A DNA stretch of 47,359 bases. Origin: Promicromonospora kroppenstedtii DSM 19349 (lineage in GTDB: Bacteria > Actinomycetota > Actinomycetes > Actinomycetales > Cellulomonadaceae). The position numbers and the translations under genes are program-made. The DNA lies in contig NZ_KI911621.1 in NCBI RefSeq assembly GCF_000515355.1, positions 15,577 through 62,935 of the forward strand, read 5' to 3'. Positions 6,949-15,434 of the stretch are shown here, piece after piece (within the stretch, counting starts at the first letter, position 1; the number at the start of each line of letters is the position of its first letter). The notes under the pieces are model-generated. The model was not told where the DNA came from. It made no database searches and worked only from the letters and a program-made list of their open reading frames with translations.

Positions 6949-8088
6949 ATGCGAAATACAGCCCTCAGGACGCAGACAGCGACGGCAATCGGAACCGCCC
7001 CGCGTTACCTGGTGGCGTTGGACATCGACGGCACTCTGATAGACAGCAATCGACGGATTCCAGCCGGGACAGTCGAGGCGCTGGATCTGGTCCGTGCGGC
7101 AGGCCATGAAGTCGTGCTCGCCACAGGCAGATCGCTGGCGGGGCTGCTGCCGATCGCCACCAGGCTGGGGCTCACGCAGGGGTGGGCTGTGTGCTCCAAC
7201 GGTGCCCTGACGGTTCACCTGGATCGGACCGCGCCGTCGGGCTACGACGTCGTCGAGGCGCGCACCTTTGACCCCTCACCCGTCATCGGCCGAGCTCTGG
7301 ACGTTGCACCGGGCGTGCGTGTCGCGGTTGAGGAGGTCGGATGGGGGTGGCGGACTAGCAGCGCATTTGATCCGGACGAGCTGAACGGCGAACAGAAGAG
7401 AGTCCAGATTTCCGAGCTGAAGGCACGGCCCGCAACCCGGATCGCGCTCAATGCGCCTGAGATCCGCCGACACATGAGTGCCCTGCGCGCCACGGAAGTC
7501 ACCGTCGCCCCGCAACGACCCGACTGGCTAGACATCACCGCGCCGGGCGTGAACAAGGCCGTCGCGCTCGACGTCGTCCGCACCCACCTGGGCGTCCCAG
7601 CGGTCGCGGTCGGGGATGGCATCAACGATCTTGACATGCTGGCCTGGGCCGATCGCTCCGTCGCGATGGGACAAGCGCCAGCGATCGTGCGCAGCGCCGC
7701 CGACCAGACGACCGGCACGATTGACCAGGCTGGTGTGCTCCCCGTGTTGGCCACGCTGGTGCCTGCAGTGGATGGCGCGTTGTCACCGTTGGCCGCGCAG
7801 ATCGCCACCGCCGAACGCACGACTCCCGGCCCTGTGGTGCTTCGGGTCTGGCACGGGGCTGGACCGGACCTTGCTCGGTGCGAAGTCTGGACCTTGCGGG
7901 GCGGTCGTTGGGTTCGGCATGCGCCGATCCCGTCCGGGATTGGGGCCACAATGCGCGCCATCGAGACCGCCTCGTTGGAGGCCGGGCTGCCCTATCCGCG
8001 TGGGGATGAGGGCCGCCGCCGTGCGCAGTGGCGCAGCTTCACCAATGACGGGCGGGCTGGGTTCGAACTCCCGCTGAGCGCCCTCTGA
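6949..8088 (+). CDS. HAD-superfamily hydrolase (Cof/IIB type) with C-terminal extension
   Basis: 379 residues. All four HAD motifs are present: motif I DIDGTLIDS (about residue 26), motif II LATGR, motif III Lys in NKAVAL, and motif IV GDGINDLDML. The cap between motifs II and III is of the C2B type found in Cof-like sugar- and nucleotide-phosphate phosphatases. Such proteins are about 265-280 residues long; here about 100 further residues follow (from PLAAQIATAERTTPG to the end), containing a predicted sheet (VVLRVWHGAG, RCEVWTLRGGRWVRHAPI) that I do not recognise. It acts in the cytoplasm; substrate unknown. The phosphatase, radical SAM enzyme and kinase together look like a small metabolic cassette. 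Confidence 0.85.
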   Translation: MRNTALRTQTATAIGTAPRYLVALDIDGTLIDSNRRIPAGTVEALDLVRAAGHEVVLATGRSLAGLLPIATRLGLTQGWAVCSNGALTVHLDRTAPSGYDVVEARTFDPSPVIGRALDVAPGVRVAVEEVGWGWRTSSAFDPDELNGEQKRVQISELKARPATRIALNAPEIRRHMSALRATEVTVAPQRPDWLDITAPGVNKAVALDVVRTHLGVPAVAVGDGINDLDMLAWADRSVAMGQAPAIVRSAADQTTGTIDQAGVLPVLATLVPAVDGALSPLAAQIATAERTTPGPVVLRVWHGAGPDLARCEVWTLRGGRWVRHAPIPSGIGATMRAIETASLEAGLPYPRGDEGRRRAQWRSFTNDGRAGFELPLSAL

Positions 8089-8259
8089 CGACCAGTCCGC
8101 GTTGATCTTGCGGCTGGGCGCACCCCTGTTCTGCCTCACGCAGGACCGCTCGCCGTAGAGCCCGCCTCCCCCGGGGCGGGTAGCCAAGGCGGGTCGGGAT
8201 CATCGCCCTTGGTCCCGGCCCGCGCCCCCAGGCACCACCGACACCACCTGGAGGAACAG

Positions 8260-9228
8260 ATGACCGCAACGACCGAACCACCCGCCGTCACCCGAGCGAC
8301 CGGCCTGGACTTCGTCTGGTTGGAGATCACCGGCAAGTGCCAGCTGGAGTGCATCCACTGCTACGCCGAGTCCGGCCCCACCGGAACGCATAGCGCCATA
8401 CAGCGCACGGACTGGTTGGGCGTGATCAACCAGTGCGCCGACCTCGGCGTCGAGATGGTGCAGTTCATCGGCGGCGAGCCAACCCTGCACCCCGACCTCG
8501 CAGATCTGGTCGAGTACGCCCTGGACCATGGCCTGGAGGTCGAGGTCTTCTCCAACCTCGTCCACGTCTCGACACGCATGTGGGACACGTTCACCCGCCC
8601 CGGGGTGCGGCTGGCGTGCTCCTGGTACTCGAGCGACCCCACCCAACACCAGCTGATCACGGGCCGGAACACACACGCCCGCACCCGCGCGAACATCAGC
8701 AAGGCCCTCGCCCACGGCGTCCCGCTCCGTGCGGGAGTCATCGGCATGCTCGACGACCAGAACGTCGCTGCGGCGACCGCGGAGCTGGAAGCTCTTGGAG
8801 TGGCCAATGTCGGGATAGACCATCTCCGACAGGTCGGGCGTGGCATCCGCGACCGAGACGCTACGGTGGCCGAGCTGTGCGGCGGCTGCGGCGACGGCGT
8901 TGTAGCGATCGGCCCCGACGGCGCCGTGTGGCCGTGCGTCTTCACGCGGTGGATGCCGGTTGGGAACGTCCAGGACACCCTCCTGAGCGACATCCTCGAT
9001 GGGCAGGCGCACACGGTCGCGACTCAGGAACTGCGGGCGGAGTTCGACCGTCGTACCGAGCCGCATGCGTGGGGGTGTGGCCCGGACTGTCAGCCGAACT
9101 CGAAGTGCAACCCGATGTTTCCCTCCTGTAACCCGCAGGCGTGCAACCCGCACGACAAGACCTGTTCCCCGAACTACAAGAAGCCCGGCGAGCCCTGCAA
9201 CCCCTGGCGGTGCGGACCCACCAAGTGA
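8260..9228 (+). CDS. Radical SAM protein with SPASM-like region and Cys-rich tail
   Basis: 322 residues from ATG 8260, preceded by GGAGGA. The cluster-binding motif CQLECIHC (CxxxCxxC) sits near residue 28. GGEPTLHPDL is the SAM-binding GGE motif. A second Cys cluster (ELCGGCGDGVVAIGPDGAVW, then PCVF) resembles the SPASM/twitch region of peptide-modifying members. The last 50 residues hold eight Cys, several in CNP or CGP contexts, which is unusual. Members of this architecture often modify ribosomal peptides or carry out sugar or alcohol oxidation. No short precursor gene is evident nearby; the 170 bp upstream contain only a GC-rich stem-loop candidate near 8160-8180. It runs convergently into the AAA ATPase with a 2-bp gap. 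Confidence 0.87.
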   Translation: MTATTEPPAVTRATGLDFVWLEITGKCQLECIHCYAESGPTGTHSAIQRTDWLGVINQCADLGVEMVQFIGGEPTLHPDLADLVEYALDHGLEVEVFSNLVHVSTRMWDTFTRPGVRLACSWYSSDPTQHQLITGRNTHARTRANISKALAHGVPLRAGVIGMLDDQNVAAATAELEALGVANVGIDHLRQVGRGIRDRDATVAELCGGCGDGVVAIGPDGAVWPCVFTRWMPVGNVQDTLLSDILDGQAHTVATQELRAEFDRRTEPHAWGCGPDCQPNSKCNPMFPSCNPQACNPHDKTCSPNYKKPGEPCNPWRCGPTK

Positions 9229-9230
9229 CC

Positions 9231-9953
9231 TCAGCTCTCGTAGAACGCCCCAGGCGAGCGCAAGAACCTGCGCCACAGGTTCACCGAGGCGAGGTCCTCC
9301 CACTCACGCTCACCAATTCCCTCCTCGGTCAGCTCGATGAGTTGGGCACCGGGGATGGAGGCCACGAGAGGTGAGTGAGTGGCATAGATGACCTGGGCAC
9401 GGTGCTCGGTCACCAAGTCCTGAAGCCGGTACAGCAGCTGCAGGGTGGACTCGAACGACAGCGGCCCCTCGGCCTCGTCAAGCAGATAGAGGCCAGGGCC
9501 GCTGAACTGACCAGCGATGGCCTGGAGATAGGACTCACCATGACTGACTTGCCACGACGCGTTCCCATACCCAGGCACGCCGTAGCCGGTCATGCGCCCG
9601 AGCATCTCGTGCGCTGTCTCAGCCCGCAGGAAGAACCCGGTCGCGTTGCTCTTGGTCATGAACCGGCCCGCCAACGTGCGCTCCAGGGTCAGCACCTTGC
9701 CCAGCGGGCTCATCTCCTGGTTGATCGGGTAGTCACGACCGCTGTGCCCGCCGCGCACATCGATGCCGTACTGCTCGGCGACCGCTTCCAGCAGGGTGGA
9801 CTTGCCCGTGCCGTTACCCCCGACCAGGATCACGATGTCGCTGGCGAACTCCAAGCCCTTGTCCAACAGCTGCCCGATCGCCGGGACCGTCCACGGCCAC
9901 ACACCACGATCAGCCACCAGTCCAGGGTCCACACCCACCCGTTCGATCAACAC
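9231..9953 (-). CDS. AAA/ABC-type ATPase (AAA_21-like)
   Basis: 240 residues. Walker A is VGGNGTGKST (about residue 45), an ABC-like signature region is SHGESYLQ, and Walker B is LYLLDEAEGPLS, followed by a His switch in YATHSPLVAS. This is the layout of soluble single-domain ATPases related to SMC/RecF and bacterial OLD-like proteins, without membrane segments or long coiled coils. GTG is the start at 9953, 35 bp from the divergent kinase gene. Radical SAM and AAA genes meet tail to tail, so this protein is expressed from the shared divergent promoter region instead of the radical SAM operon. Role unknown; possibly remodelling or regulation of a partner. Confidence 0.82.
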   Translation of the reverse strand: MLIERVGVDPGLVADRGVWPWTVPAIGQLLDKGLEFASDIVILVGGNGTGKSTLLEAVAEQYGIDVRGGHSGRDYPINQEMSPLGKVLTLERTLAGRFMTKSNATGFFLRAETAHEMLGRMTGYGVPGYGNASWQVSHGESYLQAIAGQFSGPGLYLLDEAEGPLSFESTLQLLYRLQDLVTEHRAQVIYATHSPLVASIPGAQLIELTEEGIGEREWEDLASVNLWRRFLRSPGAFYES

Positions 9954-9988
9954 CCCAGCAGGCTATCGACGTCGGCACGGAGAGGCAC

Positions 9989-10822
9989 ATGACCAACGAG
10001 CACCGCGAACGGCTGGCCGCCTACCTGCGCGACGCCGCTGACCGCCTCGGAGTGACGATCGAGGGCAAGACCGTGCACGGGCTCTACGACCGCACCATCG
10101 CCGCACCCGTGTCTGGGCCGGCCTGGCTCAGGCTCACCACGGAACAGCCGAGATGGGCCGCCGAAGACACCATGTGGGACGGCATCGCCACGGCGACAGG
10201 TGAGCCGTTCGCCGGCATCCCGATGCCCCAGCACCTGCGGTCCGACGTCTGGACCGACGACGGCCTCGTCGTCCGCGCCGACCTGCTCACCTACGTCGGC
10301 CAGCAGGCAATCAGTACAGGACTCGTTCTCGACCGTGACGTCGATCTAGGTGACCGCTGGTGGCAGGCGCTGCATACCGGACTGGAGCCTCTTCAACGCA
10401 TCACCACAACCAAACGCGTGGGCGCAGACCCCCGCGAAGAATCCTTCCGGAACCACTTTCTCGCGTCCTTCGGGGCGAAGATCGACCCCGAGCGCGTCGA
10501 GATGGCCATGTCCCACGGCGACCTGCACTTCGGGAACCTCACCGCACCGGAACTGATCATCCTGGACTGGGAAAACTGGGGATGGGCACCCACCGGCTAC
10601 GACGCCGCACACCTCCTGTGCTCCGCGATACTCCAACCATCGGTTGCTGCCAGGGTGCAAGCCGAGTTCGCCGACGTACTCGACACCTACTCCGGAGCCG
10701 TAGCAGTGCTCACCGCGGCATCCAAGTACCTCCACCATGTTGAGAGTGGCGAGTTCCCAGACGTCGCCATTCCAATCCGGCGTTGCGCCGAGGCCGCAAT
10801 CCGCGACCGACTCACGGCCTGA
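9989..10822 (+). CDS. APH-family phosphotransferase
   Basis: 277 residues. The catalytic loop SHGDLHFGNLT (about residue 173; HGDxHxxN) and the metal-binding ILDWENWGWAP are those of the aminoglycoside/choline/homoserine kinase superfamily. The N lobe is short. Family members phosphorylate hydroxyls on antibiotics, choline, fructosamines or other metabolites; the acceptor cannot be deduced. Given its place beside a HAD phosphatase and a radical SAM enzyme, a housekeeping-like metabolic reaction is at least as likely as drug resistance. It is transcribed divergently from the AAA ATPase, and its SD-like GAGAGG is short. Confidence 0.8.
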   Translation: MTNEHRERLAAYLRDAADRLGVTIEGKTVHGLYDRTIAAPVSGPAWLRLTTEQPRWAAEDTMWDGIATATGEPFAGIPMPQHLRSDVWTDDGLVVRADLLTYVGQQAISTGLVLDRDVDLGDRWWQALHTGLEPLQRITTTKRVGADPREESFRNHFLASFGAKIDPERVEMAMSHGDLHFGNLTAPELIILDWENWGWAPTGYDAAHLLCSAILQPSVAARVQAEFADVLDTYSGAVAVLTAASKYLHHVESGEFPDVAIPIRRCAEAAIRDRLTA

Positions 10823-11030
10823 GTGGGCAGACGTACGTCCAACACGACCGAAAAGCGACAACCGCTGCCTACAAAAGGAGGCTCTAGGCTGACCGGGCCG
10901 CCACCATGTCAGACAGGCGCTGCTGGTGGGGCGAGGAGATTTGAGCCTCTGGCCTTCTCCCGGTGAAGCGAAACTCTTCGACGCCCGCAGAGCCGTCTGA
11001 CGAAGCGATCGCGATCGCCCTGGTGAGCTT

Positions 11031-11058
11031 CAGAAACGGCGGAGTCTCGCCGTTTCTG
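11031..11058 (+). terminator. 11-bp stem-loop, possible terminator
   Basis: CAGAAACGGCG, six-base loop GAGTCT, then the exact complement CGCCGTTTCTG. It lies about 210 bp after the kinase stop, and no T tract follows. It could end kinase transcription or belong to the leader of the TIR gene. Confidence 0.4.
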
Positions 11059-11128
11059 GAGGGCTCCGGACCAGCCTCACATGGATGGGCAATCGTCCGC
11101 AAGCGCGGGCGTTCATTGCCACAGGACC

Positions 11129-11176
11129 CGTGTCACCACGCGTGTCACAGTGGCAATCGTGTCACGAACCGTGTCA
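11129..11176 (+). repeat. Four CGTGTCA motifs with 12/17/12-bp spacing
   Basis: CGTGTCA starts at 11129, 11141, 11158 and 11170, about 250-300 bp upstream of the TIR gene start. The 12-17-12 spacing makes a symmetric two-plus-two layout. A TTGCCAC/GTGGCAA inverted pair brackets the first two copies. This may be a regulator-binding site for the TIR gene. Confidence 0.45.
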
Positions 11177-11426
11177 GCCCTGGCCAACTCGCAAGCGTCC
11201 GGCCGACCCTCTTCCAACGCCAAACTACTGTCGGGCGATTGCGGCGTTGCCCGACATCGTGGTCACCGACGACCCCGTAGTGGTGGGCACCGCGGTCGGG
11301 GGTTGGGGAGGGCGACCGCAGGCAGTCAGCAGGTTCACCCCTACAGTGCCGAGCCGATGTCAGTGGTCCGGAGGACACTCCTCTCATCATCACGATGAAC
11401 TGATTTCGGATCGGAAGGGCGTTGCC

Positions 11427-12194
11427 GTGAACTTCTACAAGTACCAATGGAATGGGCTCAGGAAAGGGGCGACGATCGTCGTCCAGCTGAGCACGGGCGC
11501 CAACGTTCGCCTCATGGACAGCACGAACTTCAACGCGTACAAGGCTGGCAGGAACCACCGATACATCGGTGGCTTGGTGAAGAAGAGCCCGCACCGCATA
11601 GTGGTGCCTCGCACCGGAACGTGGTACCTGACGATCGATCTCGCTGGGCTCCGAGCGACAAGCGTGCGGCACTCCGTCGAGGTCGAGCCCCCCTCTCTGC
11701 CGACAGCCAGAAGTGCTGCGTTGCCCTCACTGGCCGGCATCCAACACGATCGAGCTCCGGTCGTACCAGACGACGACGGTGAGACGTGGGACGTCTTCAT
11801 CTCGCACGCGAGCGAAGACAAGGAGGCTGTGGCCGAGCCGCTCTACAAGGAACTGACCGAGTTGGGCGTCAAGGCGTGGCTCGACAAGGGCGAGCTGAGG
11901 ATCGGTGACAGCCTGCGCCGGAAGATCGACTACGGTCTCGCCCACAGCACGTTCGGCGTCGTCGTCCTGTCGAAGCACTTCTTCGCCAAGGGCTGGCCGC
12001 AGTATGAGCTCGACGGGATCGTGGGAATGAGCGTCAGCGGAGAGCAGCGGATGCTGCCTGTCTGGCACGAGATCTCTCGCGACGAGATCGCTCGTCAGTC
12101 ACCATCGCTCGTCGACAAGATCGCCCGCAACACCGTCACAAGCACCATCGCGGAGATCGCCGCAGAGATCGCAGATGTCGTACGCGCGGCCTGA
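11427..12194 (+). CDS. DUF1883-TIR domain protein
   Basis: 255 residues from GTG 11427, with CGGAAGG ahead. This start gives the standard DUF1883 N-terminus (NFYKYQWNGLRKGATIVVQL); open sequence further upstream is not coding-like. Residues 1-90 are DUF1883 (ANVRLMDSTNFNAYKAG, then IVVPRTGTWYLTIDLAG). Residues about 118-245 are a TIR domain: WDVFISHASEDKEAVAEPLY, KAWLDKGELRIGDSLRRKID, FGVVVLSKHFFAKGWPQYEL. The Glu of the W..YEL segment is at the position of the catalytic Glu in NAD-cleaving TIRs. Bacterial TIR proteins often deplete NAD+ or make signals during phage infection; DUF1883 may be the sensing part. It begins the defence-like block of the element. Confidence 0.88.
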   Translation: MNFYKYQWNGLRKGATIVVQLSTGANVRLMDSTNFNAYKAGRNHRYIGGLVKKSPHRIVVPRTGTWYLTIDLAGLRATSVRHSVEVEPPSLPTARSAALPSLAGIQHDRAPVVPDDDGETWDVFISHASEDKEAVAEPLYKELTELGVKAWLDKGELRIGDSLRRKIDYGLAHSTFGVVVLSKHFFAKGWPQYELDGIVGMSVSGEQRMLPVWHEISRDEIARQSPSLVDKIARNTVTSTIAEIAAEIADVVRAA

Positions 12195-12463
12195 ATGGAC
12201 AGTAAGTCCAGCAGGTCAGCGGCGAAGATGGGTGGGTGGGCGCCTGTTGCGCGCAGCGCGCACACCCCCGGAGCGCGGAGGTCCCCCGCCGTCCGGACGG
12301 CCCAGAGCACCGCAAGCACGCCTTGAGACAGTAGAGAAAGCTCCCACGACCTGCACTCATACATGGCCAAACTCACCCGCACCGGAAGGTCGGCGCAAGC
12401 TGTCAGGACGCTAGTCTAGGCGAGCGACCTCGCAGATCGAACAAGGATGCCGACGGAGGTGAC

Positions 12464-13417
12464 ATGCTACTGACGCCGAACTGGCGCGATTGGTATCACT
12501 TCCGCCACCAGCAGGAATGTTTTAAGTCGGGCACCGCATTTGAGGACTATGTGTCTAAGGTCCTAGAGCTGTATCACGACGACTATGTCAATCCAGCACC
12601 AGCTGGAAGCCTGGGGGACGGCGGCTGCGACGGTCTCGCCGAGTCGGGAAGCATCTTCTACGCTTGCTATGGCCAAAGGCCGGGACGCCTCGCTGAGCGT
12701 GAACTAGCCACGAAGATCCGAACTGATTTCGCACGCGGACTCTCGGAGTGGGACTCTTTCCACACATGGAAGTTTGTGACGAACGCTCCAGTAGGTCCGG
12801 AAGCGCTAAGAGCAATTACAGAGATTCAGGTCCTGCATGGACCAGCAACAAATAGACCACTAAACATCCGATACATTAATAAAGAACGCCTTTGGAAGGA
12901 TGTCGTCGGCACGTTTGATTTGGAAGTTCTCAACGAAGTATTTCCGGGCGCGCCCGGTATTGAGAACGTGGAACTCGCAGACCTCGTTCCATTGCTTGAT
13001 AGTTTAGGGGCCGAGAGCGCGGCGATCGACACCAATTATGCGGTGCTTCCCGTACCCATGACCAAAATGGATTACAACGAGCTGCCCGAGCATAGCCGGC
13101 TAGAGTTTAACGCAGGCAGGCGCCTCGCTCTGCGAATCGACCGATGGTACGGCGAACTTTCTGATCCTGGAGTTTATGATGCCAATGGGGAAAGATTTCG
13201 TTCTCTATACCAGTCGGCCCGGGCGGTTACGAGCGTACCGGCCGAGATCCTTGAGCGGCTGTACGTTTCGATCGCGGGGCCGAATTTCCGGATGGACGGA
13301 AAGCGCGCGAACGCGGCGTTCGCGGTCGTCTCGTACTTCTTTGACTCCTGCCACATATTTGAGATGCCACCCCAAGCCATTGAACACGAGGAGGGTTCTG
13401 GTGCTGCTGCCCACTAA
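12464..13417 (+). CDS. ABC-3C system effector-like component
   Basis: 317 residues from ATG 12464, with GGAGGTG just ahead. The gene order (this protein, a small middle component, then a DUF2326-type ATPase) and the overlaps match the ABC three-component defence systems described by the Aravind group. The N-terminal third (GTAFEDYVSKVLELYHDDYV, then SLGDGGCDGLAESGSIFYAC, YGQRPG) has the E...GDGGxDG...xxxxYxxR layout of a restriction-endonuclease-like domain. The second half is helical and is probably the system-specific C-terminal domain. The presumed role is a nuclease or effector released or activated by the ATPase. The region is more AT-rich than its surroundings. The subtype assignment is from memory of the family. 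Confidence 0.75.
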   Translation: MLLTPNWRDWYHFRHQQECFKSGTAFEDYVSKVLELYHDDYVNPAPAGSLGDGGCDGLAESGSIFYACYGQRPGRLAERELATKIRTDFARGLSEWDSFHTWKFVTNAPVGPEALRAITEIQVLHGPATNRPLNIRYINKERLWKDVVGTFDLEVLNEVFPGAPGIENVELADLVPLLDSLGAESAAIDTNYAVLPVPMTKMDYNELPEHSRLEFNAGRRLALRIDRWYGELSDPGVYDANGERFRSLYQSARAVTSVPAEILERLYVSIAGPNFRMDGKRANAAFAVVSYFFDSCHIFEMPPQAIEHEEGSGAAAH

Positions 13418-13652
13418 GGGCGTTTCGCCCGAGCGCGCCCTCATGACTGTCGGATCTGAGATCCTTGAAGAACTGCGCGACCCAATGTCAATTTCAACGC
13501 TCTGGGAGCGATTTAGCGCTCGCGACCGCTCGTCATCTAAGAGGGGCAAAATCACCTTTGACTGGTTCTCGCTCGCGCTGGCGGCTCTGTACGCGATGAG
13601 ATTGGTCGATACCTCCGAGGGTGGATACATTAGGCGCGCCCATGTTTCTTAG
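13401..13652 (+). CDS. ABC-3C middle component (small winged-helix-like protein)
   Basis: 83 residues from GTG 13401, preceded by GAGGAGGG. It overlaps the 3' end of the effector by 17 bases and the start of the ATPase by 11, so all three are translationally coupled. The sequence has the pattern expected of the ABC-3C middle component: LLPTKGVSPERALMTVGSEI at the N-terminus, ISTLWERF in the middle, then ITFDWFSLALAALYAMRLVD and a short strand. Such proteins link effector and ATPase. An in-frame ATG further upstream would lie deep in the effector gene and is not the start. Confidence 0.72.
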   Translation: MLLPTKGVSPERALMTVGSEILEELRDPMSISTLWERFSARDRSSSKRGKITFDWFSLALAALYAMRLVDTSEGGYIRRAHVS

Positions 13653-15387
13653 GGAACTATACGCGTCTGACAAACGATTCAAGCATCTCCGCTTTCACGC
13701 AGGCCTTAATATGCTTGTTGCTGATCGCGCTGACGCTTCGGCGCAGGGCGACAGCAGAAACAGCATTGGGAAAACAAGTTTTGTGAAAGTTCTTCGCTTT
13801 CTTCTAGGCGGTGAACTGCCTCCGGAGTTCAAGTCACCAGCACTTTCGGATCACGAGTTCATTGCCGTACTTAGTCTCCCCGCAGCAGGCGGCGATGGCG
13901 AGGATGTTGTCAGGGTTAGCCGAGCGGTCTCACCCGCAGCACGAGTCCAGGTGTCGGGATGGACGTTGGTTGGTAGATCGTCGGATATGCACATGGACGA
14001 TTGGCGCAATCTCCTATCTCGTCACGTTTTTCGCATTCCTGCCGATGTTACGCGCCCAACTCCTGGCCAACTTTGGGCGCAACTTATTCGTACAAGCTTC
14101 AGCAATCCTGTCAAGGGACATGCAACCGAAACCGACTGGGAGACCGGCGTAAAGATCGGATTCATGCTCGGATTGTCACCAGAGATCCTGGGTAGAGCTG
14201 GCGACGTATACCGTCTTAATAAGCAGGGCAAAGCGATCCGTGCCGCCGTGCGCGAGGGCGCAATCGCGCATCTTTCGCTCGATGAGCCAGCGCTTCGCGC
14301 GCAACTTGCGGCTGCTCGCCGTCAACGTGATCGGACGCAAACCGACCTGAAGTCTTTCAGAGTCGATGAACAGTATTCGGAGCACCAGCAGCACGCTGAT
14401 GAGCTGACTGCCTCGATACAGAAGCTCAACGACGAGGCGTTGGCTCTCCAACGGCGATCGCGCGAGCTTGATGAGACTGTGCGTGCGGAGGTCGTGTCCC
14501 GCTCGGACACCGAGCTCACGACGAGACTTGCCCGCGTATACGCGGAGATCGGTTTAGTCCTTCCTGACGCCGTCGGCCGTCGCTACGATGAAGTCCAAAC
14601 ATTCCATGAGTCAGTCGTCCGAAACCGGCGCTCGTTCCTGGAGCAAGAACTTGAGATGGTTCAAGCGCGCTTAAGCGCTCTTGATTCAGAACGTCGAGCC
14701 CTGGATGACCAGAGGTCTCAAATCTTGCGACTCCTTAGAGAGACCGTCGCGCTCGACACGTTCGTGGCGGTTCAGCGTGACCTTGCCAGTCACGAGGCGG
14801 ATGTTGCGGACCTTGAGAGACGGCTTGAGGCAGCAAATTCAATCAGCACGATCAATGACACAATCACATTGCGAACAGCAGAGCTTGTTGCATCGGTTCG
14901 GTCGGAGATAAATGAGCGAGGCGACAGGCTCGAACACTCCATATCCCTGTTCGGCGCCCTCGGCGCGGAAATTTACACGGACCGCGACGCTTCTCTGCTT
15001 GTCACACCGACAGCGAAGGGCCTTCTAGGCGTCGACCCGCACATTTCAGGCGACGCTAGTACGGGCGTTCGCAGCGTCGAGACGTTTATGTTCGACATGG
15101 TTTGTGCGATCGCAGCGATCGAGGCGGGTCGGGCGCCGCGTTTGCTTGTTCATGACAGCCATCTATTTGATGCTATCGACGGGAGGCAGGTCGCCTCTTG
15201 TCTAAACATCGGCGCGCGGCTAGCGGAAGAGTACGGGTTCGAGTACATCGTGACTATGAACTCTGACTTTCTCGCCTCGGTCGAGGATCAAAGCGAAGGT
15301 GCTTTCGATAGTGAGCCCTACATGATGAACGTACGACTCACCGACGAGTCTGATTCGGGAGGGCTCTTTGGCTTCCGATTCGAATAG
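13642..15387 (+). CDS. ABC-3C ATPase (DUF2326/SMC-like)
   Basis: 581 residues from ATG 13642, the family-typical N-terminus MFLRELYASDKRFKHLRFHA. The P loop is degenerate-looking but of the family type (GDSRNSIGKTSFVKVLRFLL; NSIGKTS). A long coiled coil spans about residues 215-410 (ALRAQLAAARRQRDRTQTDL, QLEMVQARLSALDSERRALD-like heptads). The C-terminus carries the DUF2326 part with the D loop region (PRLLVHDSHLFDAIDGRQV) instead of a classical DEP Walker B, and ends in GGLFGFRFE. Such ATPases sense DNA or phage activity and drive the other two components. No strong SD is seen; translation is probably coupled to the middle component. Confidence 0.82.
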   Translation: MFLRELYASDKRFKHLRFHAGLNMLVADRADASAQGDSRNSIGKTSFVKVLRFLLGGELPPEFKSPALSDHEFIAVLSLPAAGGDGEDVVRVSRAVSPAARVQVSGWTLVGRSSDMHMDDWRNLLSRHVFRIPADVTRPTPGQLWAQLIRTSFSNPVKGHATETDWETGVKIGFMLGLSPEILGRAGDVYRLNKQGKAIRAAVREGAIAHLSLDEPALRAQLAAARRQRDRTQTDLKSFRVDEQYSEHQQHADELTASIQKLNDEALALQRRSRELDETVRAEVVSRSDTELTTRLARVYAEIGLVLPDAVGRRYDEVQTFHESVVRNRRSFLEQELEMVQARLSALDSERRALDDQRSQILRLLRETVALDTFVAVQRDLASHEADVADLERRLEAANSISTINDTITLRTAELVASVRSEINERGDRLEHSISLFGALGAEIYTDRDASLLVTPTAKGLLGVDPHISGDASTGVRSVETFMFDMVCAIAAIEAGRAPRLLVHDSHLFDAIDGRQVASCLNIGARLAEEYGFEYIVTMNSDFLASVEDQSEGAFDSEPYMMNVRLTDESDSGGLFGFRFE

Positions 15388-15434
15388 GACTTCGTCAGGA
15401 ATCTCATCAACGGTCAGCGCGGAAGGATCTCGCC

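Larger units (their letters stand above)
10823..11426. other. 604-bp intergenic region with hairpin, tRNA-like scrap and repeats
   Basis: No convincing gene. Contents are: (i) at 10924-10970, read on the minus strand, a stretch resembling a tRNA 3' end (AGAGGCTCAAATCTCCT, then CGCCCCACCA) but with no matching 5' acceptor half; (ii) an 11-bp stem at 11031-11058; (iii) four CGTGTCA motifs at 11129-11176. Open frames crossing the region lack RBS support and join the TIR frame only by chance. The tRNA-like scrap could mark an old insertion site. Confidence 0.4.

Noticed and set aside
10924-10990. Possible minus-strand tRNA with encoded CCA
   Set aside because: Only a 3'-end-like part (T arm and CGCCCCACCA) is seen; no complementary 5' acceptor or D arm. 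Kept as a remark in the intergenic entry, not as a tRNA.
11085-11426. N-terminal extension of the TIR protein from an upstream ATG
   Set aside because: The extension is low-complexity and unlike DUF1883; GTG 11427 with a GGAAGG SD gives the family start.
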